A program made the position numbers and the translations under genes. This document shows, piece by piece, positions 34,016 through 39,925 of a stretch of DNA of 39,925 nucleotides. This DNA is from an uncultured Prevotellaceae bacterium (GTDB taxonomy: Bacteria > Bacteroidota > Bacteroidia > Bacteroidales > Bacteroidaceae). The DNA lies in assembly GCA_900315455.1 (NCBI GenBank), contig OMZE01000038.1:1-39925 (forward strand), written 5' to 3'. Positions within the stretch are counted from its first letter, which is position 1, and each line of letters opens with the position of its first letter. The notes beneath the pieces are model-generated. The model made no database searches. It was given only the letters and a program-made list of their open reading frames with translations, and was not told the DNA's origin.

Positions 34016-35449
34016 TCAGTCGTTGAGTTGCACGGCGAAGTATTTCTTCACACCTGCGGGGTTGAGGCCCTGGATGATGAGCACTGGCTCATCGCTGGTG
34101 GATGCCTCTTTCACTACCCGCTGCAAGTCGTCGAGGGTCTTCATCGCCTCATCGTTCACCTTGGTGATGATGAATCCCTTGGTGATGCCGGCTTCTTGCA
34201 TCTTGCCCTTGCTCACCTTGATGACCTCGAGACCGTAACTGATGTTGTGCTGCGACTTCTGTGCCGAACTGATTTCCTTCAGGTTCACACCCAGAACGTC
34301 GAGGTCGGCGGTGCGCACCACGTCGGTGTTGCCTTGTGCGTTCTTCAGTTTGGCTGTCATCTCTTTCTTCGACTTGTCGCGCAGGATGCCCACCTTCACG
34401 GTGTCGCCGGGACGTTTGTTGGCGAGGATTTCCTGCAGTTCAGCCATCTTCGTCACCTTCTTTCCGTCGATAGACACGATGACATCACCCTCTTGGATGC
34501 CGGCGGCCTTGGCAGCGCCATTGTCTTCCACCTTGCTCACATACACACCGTCGTTGGTGCCCAGGTCTACGTCGATGCCCTTGGCTTTCTGTGCGTCGAT
34601 ATAGTTGTGTACGTCTTGTCCTACGATAGCGAGGAGAGCCCTCTGCACGGTGCCATACTCACGCAGGTCGCTCACCACCTTGTTCATGATGGTAGTGGGG
34701 ATGGCGAATCCATATCCTGAGTAACTGCCGGTCTGTGAGTAGAGCATGGCGTTGATGCCCACCAGTTCACCGTTGGTATTGACGAGTGCGCCACCGGAGT
34801 TTCCGGAGTTGATGGCAGCATCGGTCTGGATAAACGACTCCACACCATTGGCATACAGCGACCTGGCCTTGGCGCTCACGATACCTGCCGTGACGGTGGA
34901 GTTGAGGTTGAAGGGGTTGCCTACGGCGATGACCCATTCTCCCACTTTCAACTTGTCGGAATCACCGATGGGAAGGGTAGGCAGGTTCTTGCCGTCGACC
35001 TTGATGAGGGCGAGGTCGGTGGTCTTGTCGGTACCGATGATGCGGGCACCGAACTCCCTGTTGTCGTTGAGGGTGACGGTAATCTCGTCGGCGCCGTCGA
35101 CAACGTGGTTGTTGGTCACGATATATCCGTCGGCAGAGATGATGACACCCGAGCCGCTGGCCTCACGTGGCGGTGTCTGCACCTGTCGGCGCTGCCTGCC
35201 ACCGCTACCTGGGTTTCCGAAGAACCCGAATGGGTCGCTGAAGAAATCGTCCCAGGGGTCTTGGGTCTCTACGGTGCGTGTCTGTGAGTTGGTCCTCACC
35301 TTGATGTGAACTACTGCTGGCACGGCTTTCTCTGCCGCGTACGTCAGGTCTACTAATCCAGCGGGTTCTGCCGACCAGCCGCTCAGCGAGATGGTGAGCG
35401 CTGCGGCGCAAACCGCTGTCTTCAGAATGGTATTGCTTTTAATCATCAT
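34016..35449 (-). CDS. degP: Periplasmic HtrA/DegP serine protease
   Basis: Protein of 477 residues, predicted to clear misfolded periplasmic proteins. I chose the Met pair at 35449 because a signal peptide (MMIKSNTILKTAVCAAALT...) starts there; the frame is open upstream to 35665 without such a sequence. The trypsin-like domain has His in VTNNHVVDGAD, Asp in TDLALIKVDG and Ser in NSGNSGGALVN, the complete triad. A Gly/Arg/Gln-rich linker (GNPGSGGRQRRQ) precedes it, and two PDZ domains follow (DGVYVSKVEDNGAAKAAGIQ; GLEVIKVSKGKMQEAGI). A -7 element TAACTTTG lies at 35647-35654. Confidence 0.94.
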   Translation of the reverse strand: MMIKSNTILKTAVCAAALTISLSGWSAEPAGLVDLTYAAEKAVPAVVHIKVRTNSQTRTVETQDPWDDFFSDPFGFFGNPGSGGRQRRQVQTPPREASGSGVIISADGYIVTNNHVVDGADEITVTLNDNREFGARIIGTDKTTDLALIKVDGKNLPTLPIGDSDKLKVGEWVIAVGNPFNLNSTVTAGIVSAKARSLYANGVESFIQTDAAINSGNSGGALVNTNGELVGINAMLYSQTGSYSGYGFAIPTTIMNKVVSDLREYGTVQRALLAIVGQDVHNYIDAQKAKGIDVDLGTNDGVYVSKVEDNGAAKAAGIQEGDVIVSIDGKKVTKMAELQEILANKRPGDTVKVGILRDKSKKEMTAKLKNAQGNTDVVRTADLDVLGVNLKEISSAQKSQHNISYGLEVIKVSKGKMQEAGITKGFIITKVNDEAMKTLDDLQRVVKEASTSDEPVLIIQGLNPAGVKKYFAVQLND

Positions 35450-35646
35450 AATGATAGTATTGAATTGTTGAATTGTTTCCGTAATAATGGATACAGATAT
35501 CGCATCATTCACAATCGTAAGAGATGCAAAAATCGAGCCATTTCTATCATATTTGCTTGCAAAAATAGGAGCAAAAAATGTGAAATGGCTCTTTTTGTAT
35601 AATATTTTGTCCTCTTTTAACACTAACAATCGCCATGTTAACGTAG

Positions 35647-35654
35647 CAAAGTTA
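35647..35654 (-). promoter_or_regulatory. Probable -7 element of the HtrA gene
   Basis: TAACTTTG on the minus strand, giving a leader of about 190 bases; no clear -33 TTTG. The 358-base gap 35450-35807 holds this element, A/T-rich DNA and the heptamer array at 35718-35808, with no gene I can support. Confidence 0.5.
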
Positions 35655-35717
35655 GTTTTCAACAAAATTTTACTTTTTTTTATGACAATGAGCGCAGGAA
35701 GCGTAACTTCATAAACA

Positions 35718-35808
35718 TCAAACCTTAAATCTCAAATCTCAAACCTCAAACCTCAAACCTTAAATCTCAAATCTCAAATCTCAAACCTTAAACCTTAAAC
35801 CTCCAACC
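35718..35808. repeat. Heptamer tandem array (13 units)
   Basis: Thirteen 7-base units (TCAAACC, TTAAATC, TCAAATC, TTAAACC, TCCAACC variants) with no interruption. The last base overlaps the stop codon of the CHAT protease gene. Variation is almost only C/T at units' positions 2 and 6. The same unit occurs at 17372-17399. Confidence 0.92.
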
Positions 35809-38537
35809 TAAAAAGCATCCAGCAGGATGAATGCTGCCCAATAGTATGGGTCGTCGTAGATGGGCTTCTGGGCTGCTTTTCTGGCTCGTTTCTGCCGTGA
35901 GGAGATGGCGTGGCGGCGTGAGCGGTTGCCGTTGTCGGTGGGTGTCATCGTGCGCAGGTCGTGTTGTGCCTGCCGAAGCGCCTCGTGGGCGTCCATGCCC
36001 TGCAGCAAGTATCCGTAGAAGAACGACATCAACTGTCGTGTGGCCACGTCGTCGACTTTCCACAATGTCATCAGCAGACTCTTTGCCCCCGCCTTCTTCA
36101 GTCCTCGTTGCAGTCCGAACACCCCGTCGCCGGTAATCTTGCCCAGGGCTGTCTGGCAGGCAGAGAGAACGAGCAGGTTGGTACTGCGCAGGTCGAGCAC
36201 GGAGATTTCCTTTGCGGTGAGCACCCCGTTCTCGTGCTCCATCGTCTCCTCTTCGCCGGTGAGCGTCTCGTTGGCGCCGGCAAAGAGCAGTCCTGACCTG
36301 AGGAGCGCCTGGTCGGGTGCGTCCATCTCGTCATACATGGCGAGGAACGCCACTTTCCCGTTCAGCCCGCCTTTCCTCACCTCGCTGTCGGTCCAGTAGA
36401 ACCCATGCGTGGCGATGTGGATGATGGAGGGAGCGTGTCCGGAGAGTTGCTTGAAAGCGGTTTCCGAGGCATCGGCGCCGATGTAGAGTGATGTAGGTAT
36501 TTGTTGTTCGCTGAAGTTGCGTGCTATTTCCTCTGCCTCTTTCTTCGTTCCTGGCAGATATTTCGCCGCCCGTTTCTTTTTGTGTTGTCCGCTTTTTGTC
36601 GTGTCGTCGTAAGTGATACCGCCGAAGACGACTATCGACGGATTCTCCTTCGGCTGTTGCCGTTGGAGTGCCAGTTCGCGTGTCGACGAGAGGCGGTAGA
36701 GGGTCCAGCGGTCGCCCACGAGTTCACCGTTGTCCTCCCAGTGGGGCAGTGATTCTATGCCGATGTTGTAGAGTTCTCCTGCCGGAGAGAAATACACCCG
36801 TGTGGCCTTGTCGAGGTAGGGCGCGAGGGGTTGCCAGATGAGCCGTGAGAGTTGGCTGGTGTTGTAGAGTTTGTTGGCCTCTATCGCTTTAATCTGACTG
36901 GAGTTGGTGAGCGGTACCCATATGGGCTGTGTGGTTCTGGGGGGCATCACGAATGCCCCGTATTGCTCGAGGCCGTTGTCGTCTTTGTAGCAGGCAAACT
37001 CTATGGCCACGTCTTGCGGTTTCAGGTGTCTTACGACATCTTGCCATCCTATGACCAGCGATTTGGTGTAGTTGCCGTAGGTCTTCGACCTTTTCACCAA
37101 CCTTCGTTCCTGATGGGTGATGGCGCGCTGCAGAGAGTCGATGTTCACGGTGCGCTGGCTGGGAGGCAGTTCTTGCATCCTGATGAGCAGGGCCCTATTG
37201 GCTTGCAGCGCCTGGTAAGCGCTGATCATTGTGGAGTCGCTGCTCTCCATGAGCAGGTTGGTCATTTCCAACTCGCTGTTCAGTAACAGTCCCTTGGCCA
37301 GCAGCGTGCCGTTGAGCGCGCTGCCCACCATGCTGGGGGTGGGGTTGGCGGAGGTAAGGAGTAGGAGGGTGTTGGTGAACCATGGCCTTACGCGGTGCCA
37401 GAATCTGTCGCGTTCCGACGGGGTGAGGTCGGCGAAGGTGTGCATCACGTTGGTGGTATAGCGCTCCGTGGCTTTCAGCGCGTAGTAGTCGGCGGAGTCG
37501 GTTTGCTCGTTGGCGGTGAAATAGATGGCCATCTTGCACATCGAGTGGGCGTAGGAGATGTGGTTCTCGCCGAGCAGCCTAAGCCTGAGGTTCATCGCCT
37601 GACGGCCGTAGTTGATGGCCTCCTCGGTGTTGCCGAGTGCGTAGTGGTAACTGGCGATATTGCTCACCGACTCAGCGTATTCGGGGTGGTTCTCGCCGAA
37701 CGCCTCAAGGCGTGTCTCCATGGCCTGTGTGCCATATCGCATGGCCTGTGCCAGGTCGCCCTTTTTCATGTAGTAGTCGGCGAGGTTGCTCAGCGTGGTG
37801 GCATAAATGGGATGTTTCTCGCCGAGCAACTGTCGGCGCAGTTGCAGTGCCTCTGTAGCCCGGCTGATGGCATCGTCGTATTGTCCGAGATAATAATGGT
37901 ATTTGGAGATGTTGTTGAGCGACTCCGCATAGTCGGTGCTCATCTCGCCTTTCACCCGTCGGCGGATGTCGAGGGCTTCCATGCCCAGGGTGAGCGCCTT
38001 CTCGTAGTTGCCCAGTCGTGAGTGGTATCCCGCGAGGTTGCTCACCGAGTTGGCATATTCTGTGCTCTCCTTGCCGAAGATGGCGGCGCGCAGTTGCATC
38101 GCGTCTCTTCCGAGGCTCACCGCCTTGATGTAGTTTCCCGAGTAGGAATGGTAGCGGGCGATGTTGTTGAGCGACTGTGCGTATTCCGCCGACAGCGTGC
38201 CGGCGAGTTGTTCACGCAACTGCATGGCCTCTGTGCCCAGTCTGATGGCCCCGGCGTAGTCGCCGAGGTGGGAATGGTAGCCGGCGAGGTCGGAGAGGCA
38301 CTGCGCATACTCCATGGTGTGTGTGCCCGAATGTCTCTTCCATGCATCGAGGGCTTTCTCTCCGCATTCCTTGGCCATGACATACTGCCCGTCGTTCGAC
38401 AGCCTCTTGGCCCGCTCCATGAGTGTCTGTGGGTGGAGCGAGTCGGTTGGGGCCGACGTGGCAGGCGACTGTGGCGATGCGCTGCCGCAGAGGCACCATG
38501 CCGCCATGAGCAAGGCGATGATTCTTCGGATGGTCAC
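35808..38537 (-). CDS. Secreted TPR-CHAT (caspase-like) protease
   Basis: Protein of 909 residues. It starts with GTG at 38537, overlapping the upstream stop (TAGTG), and a signal peptide (IALLMAAWCLCGSASPQ) follows, so it is exported. Residues about 35-400 are some eight 42-residue tetratricopeptide repeats (LSDLAGYHSHLGDYAGAIRLG pattern). Residues about 590-905 are a CHAT domain of the separase/caspase clan: His near 709 in IIHIATHGFY and Cys near 792 in LLVLSACQTALG form the catalytic dyad, and YYWAAFILL closes it. Such proteins cut specific partners, in some cases in defence. Here export suggests a periplasmic role, and the coupled upstream gene is the likely partner or substrate (inference). 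Confidence 0.9.
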   Translation of the reverse strand: MTIRRIIALLMAAWCLCGSASPQSPATSAPTDSLHPQTLMERAKRLSNDGQYVMAKECGEKALDAWKRHSGTHTMEYAQCLSDLAGYHSHLGDYAGAIRLGTEAMQLREQLAGTLSAEYAQSLNNIARYHSYSGNYIKAVSLGRDAMQLRAAIFGKESTEYANSVSNLAGYHSRLGNYEKALTLGMEALDIRRRVKGEMSTDYAESLNNISKYHYYLGQYDDAISRATEALQLRRQLLGEKHPIYATTLSNLADYYMKKGDLAQAMRYGTQAMETRLEAFGENHPEYAESVSNIASYHYALGNTEEAINYGRQAMNLRLRLLGENHISYAHSMCKMAIYFTANEQTDSADYYALKATERYTTNVMHTFADLTPSERDRFWHRVRPWFTNTLLLLTSANPTPSMVGSALNGTLLAKGLLLNSELEMTNLLMESSDSTMISAYQALQANRALLIRMQELPPSQRTVNIDSLQRAITHQERRLVKRSKTYGNYTKSLVIGWQDVVRHLKPQDVAIEFACYKDDNGLEQYGAFVMPPRTTQPIWVPLTNSSQIKAIEANKLYNTSQLSRLIWQPLAPYLDKATRVYFSPAGELYNIGIESLPHWEDNGELVGDRWTLYRLSSTRELALQRQQPKENPSIVVFGGITYDDTTKSGQHKKKRAAKYLPGTKKEAEEIARNFSEQQIPTSLYIGADASETAFKQLSGHAPSIIHIATHGFYWTDSEVRKGGLNGKVAFLAMYDEMDAPDQALLRSGLLFAGANETLTGEEETMEHENGVLTAKEISVLDLRSTNLLVLSACQTALGKITGDGVFGLQRGLKKAGAKSLLMTLWKVDDVATRQLMSFFYGYLLQGMDAHEALRQAQHDLRTMTPTDNGNRSRRHAISSRQKRARKAAQKPIYDDPYYWAAFILLDAF

Positions 38538-39712
38538 TACTTCAGGTCGAGTTTGTCGATGACGTCTTTAGAGATATAGTCGGCAGGTGCCTTGAGGGTG
38601 GTGATGACCCACGACCGTGTGATTTCGTTCCAGTCTTGTCGCTGCACCACCTGCCAACTGCGTTCGAGCAGTCCGATATCTTTCTTTGTCATTTCCTTAC
38701 GGCGTTTGTAGTCGGCCTTCCAGTTGGCACGGTATTGGTCGGTCACCTCGCAACTCTCCTTGATGTCGATAGCGAGTTTATACTCACCGGTCCCCCAGCA
38801 GTCCTTGAAGTTGTCTTTCTCGTCGCGGAATCCCATATATGAGCGGGGCACGATAAAGCATTCGCCGGAAACTTTGTAGCGGGGCGCGTCGTCGCCGTGG
38901 CGTACGTAGCGCAGGAACCCGTCGCTGTCGAGGAGGTCGGGCGATACGGGGATGTTGATTCTGAAGGCTCCCAGCACCTGGTCTTTCTGCAACTGCACGA
39001 TTTCATTCATCCACGACGACGACAGTTCGAGTTCCATGGCCAGCGTGAAGTTCTTGCGTTCCTCGAAGGAGTAGGGGATGCTGAGTTGGGTGTTGGGGAG
39101 GTTGGAGTGCTCCGGACTGAGGATGAGCGTGTCGAGCACCAGTTCGAACTTCGAGTGGTTGATGATGCGGTAGAGTTTGGTGCGGTCGATGTGGAACGAT
39201 GCGTAGAAGAGGGTGTCGTCACCTTCCACCCTCATGCATCCTATGCCGTCGAAGCGCATGCCCTTGGGGTCCATGGCACCATCGAGTGAAGGGGCATCGT
39301 AGAAGTCGCTCATCTCCGACACCGTGGTGATTTTTGTCTGGAATACATTTTCTTTCATCACAGCCTCTTCCCATTCCTTCTTATGTCGAGAGTTCTTTGT
39401 GAGGAGCGAACCGATGGCGTTGACGCCCATGTCGATGAAGGCGCTGACGTATCCGCCGGCGATGCCTTTCACGGCTCCTGCCCCGGCAGAGAAGAGGTCG
39501 CCGAGGTATCCGCGTGAACTGTCGCGCTCGTCGTTGAGTTTGCTGAGTTCACTTCCCAACTCGTCGCTGGTGTATACGAAGGTTTTATAAGTGACGGCCT
39601 GCGCCTTTGCGCCCAGTGTGCATACGCAAGAGAGGATGAGGGCAACGGCTGTCTGTCTGAGTCGTTTATTCCCACGCCATGAAAGTGGAAAAGAAGTGGT
39701 TAATGATGTCAT
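38537..39712 (-). CDS. Secreted protein of unknown function coupled to the CHAT protease
   Basis: Protein of 391 residues. The start at 39712 gives a signal peptide with a long basic N-region (MTSLTTSFPLSWRGNKRLRQTAVALILSC...AKAQ); the open frame extends up to 39871 through repeat DNA and is not used. After it comes a Gly/Ala-rich stretch (GAGAVKGIAGGYVSAFIDMG) that could form a membrane-active or oligomerising helix. Then a strand-rich domain (DTLFYASFHIDRTKLYRIIN, NLPNTQLSIPYSFEERKN) and a charged C-terminal helix follow. The family is not recognised. It ends at the base where the CHAT gene starts (TAGTG), so the two are translated together. Promoter at 39751-39782. Confidence 0.75.
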   Translation of the reverse strand: MTSLTTSFPLSWRGNKRLRQTAVALILSCVCTLGAKAQAVTYKTFVYTSDELGSELSKLNDERDSSRGYLGDLFSAGAGAVKGIAGGYVSAFIDMGVNAIGSLLTKNSRHKKEWEEAVMKENVFQTKITTVSEMSDFYDAPSLDGAMDPKGMRFDGIGCMRVEGDDTLFYASFHIDRTKLYRIINHSKFELVLDTLILSPEHSNLPNTQLSIPYSFEERKNFTLAMELELSSSWMNEIVQLQKDQVLGAFRINIPVSPDLLDSDGFLRYVRHGDDAPRYKVSGECFIVPRSYMGFRDEKDNFKDCWGTGEYKLAIDIKESCEVTDQYRANWKADYKRRKEMTKKDIGLLERSWQVVQRQDWNEITRSWVITTLKAPADYISKDVIDKLDLK

Positions 39713-39750
39713 TCGGATAAGTATTTTAAGAAGTAATGATATTCGATGTG

Positions 39751-39782
39751 CAAAGATAGTGAAAGCCGAGCGGAATATGAAA
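39751..39782 (-). promoter_or_regulatory. Promoter of the CHAT operon
   Basis: Minus strand TTTC (39779-39782, near-TTTG), exactly 20 bases, TATCTTTG (39751-39758), about 40 bases before the start codon. Confidence 0.65.
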
Positions 39783-39836
39783 CAAAAGACGAAGTTTTTT
39801 GTTTCTATTCCCGAGGCGCATCCTATCTTCGAAAGT
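39751..39836 (-). repeat. Promoter-repeat family, single copy
   Basis: Single unit read on the minus strand: CGAAGATAGGATGCG, a CTCGGGAA block, the dyad AACAAAAAACTTCG with CTTTTGTTT, then a CTCGGCTTTCAC block and TATCTTTG. The same order as 23193-23300. Its start CGAAGATAGGATGCG matches the 15865-16042 units. Confidence 0.7.
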
Positions 39837-39889
39837 GTATCAAAACTCATCGTCTCATAATTTGTTGTCATAGGTATTGTCCCAAACTA

Positions 39890-39925
39890 TTATTTTGCAG
39901 GTTCCATACCGCGCACTTTCTGTAG
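39890..39925 (-). CDS. Possible 3' end of a further gene
   Basis: A minus-strand frame enters from the window edge and gives LQKVRGMEPAK then a stop at 39890-39892. It is too short to identify and could be chance. Confidence 0.25.
   Translation of the reverse strand, partial: LQKVRGMEPAK

Noticed and set aside
35718-35808. Heptamer array as a CRISPR or an origin iteron cluster
   Set aside because: Units are only 7 bp and uninterrupted, and there is no replication gene or DnaA-box cluster nearby.

Overview
The window looks like a Bacteroidales chromosome, most likely a Prevotella-type (Prevotellaceae) gut or oral bacterium. The reasons are: promoters of the Bacteroidetes form (TTTG, about 20 bases, TAnnTTTG) before many genes; almost no Shine-Dalgarno sequences; a 287-residue primary sigma factor of the short Bacteroidetes type; a BspA-type leucine-rich-repeat protein and a family PL11 pectin lyase sharing a dockerin-like tail; and DPP-IV, DUF4861, DUF1593 and CHAT proteins. 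Genus and species are inferred, not proven.

Layout. 1-5467: the end of an unknown gene, then two secreted proteins on the minus strand (LRR adhesin with a carbohydrate-binding-like region, and rhamnogalacturonan lyase), both ending in nearly the same dockerin-like module. 5741-13740: a visibly more AT-rich defence island. It holds a methyltransferase subunit, a 1321-residue GIY-YIG-like/helicase/methyltransferase protein, two silent, inverted, promoterless alternative C-termini of that protein, and a tyrosine recombinase. Inverted repeats, one pair 43 bp and identical, lie inside the codons of the catalytic NPPY motif. Inversion would swap the target-recognition end of the enzyme in frame. 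This is the main discovery candidate: a shufflon-like specificity switch on a fused restriction-helicase-methylase.

13863-25510: an amino-acid/sodium symporter, small secreted proteins, an AAA_14/DUF4143 ATPase with palindromic sites in its leader, a DUF1593 protein, an S41 peptidase, a HAD hydrolase, adenosine deaminase and a DPP-IV peptidase. 25607-30414: a DUF4861 protein, then a tightly coupled operon of two indolepyruvate ferredoxin oxidoreductase subunits and an aminotransferase (aryl-pyruvate metabolism). 30561-33793 (minus strand): rpoD followed by a secreted protein, an HPr-kinase-like kinase, an S24/S26-type peptidase and a PqqD-like protein, which resembles a RiPP-type modification set. 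34016-39712 (minus strand): an HtrA/DegP protease, then a translationally coupled pair of a secreted hypothetical protein and a secreted TPR-CHAT (caspase-like) protease.

Non-coding structure is unusually rich. A promoter-bearing intergenic repeat family occurs at three loci (15812-16042, 23111-23300, 39751-39836). Tandem 7-mers or 9-mers lie at or just past the stop codons of four genes. A repeated motif encoding NGTDSEAFKT-like peptides occurs three times around 20.2-21.2 kb. No tRNA, rRNA, CRISPR array or complete insertion sequence was recognised.
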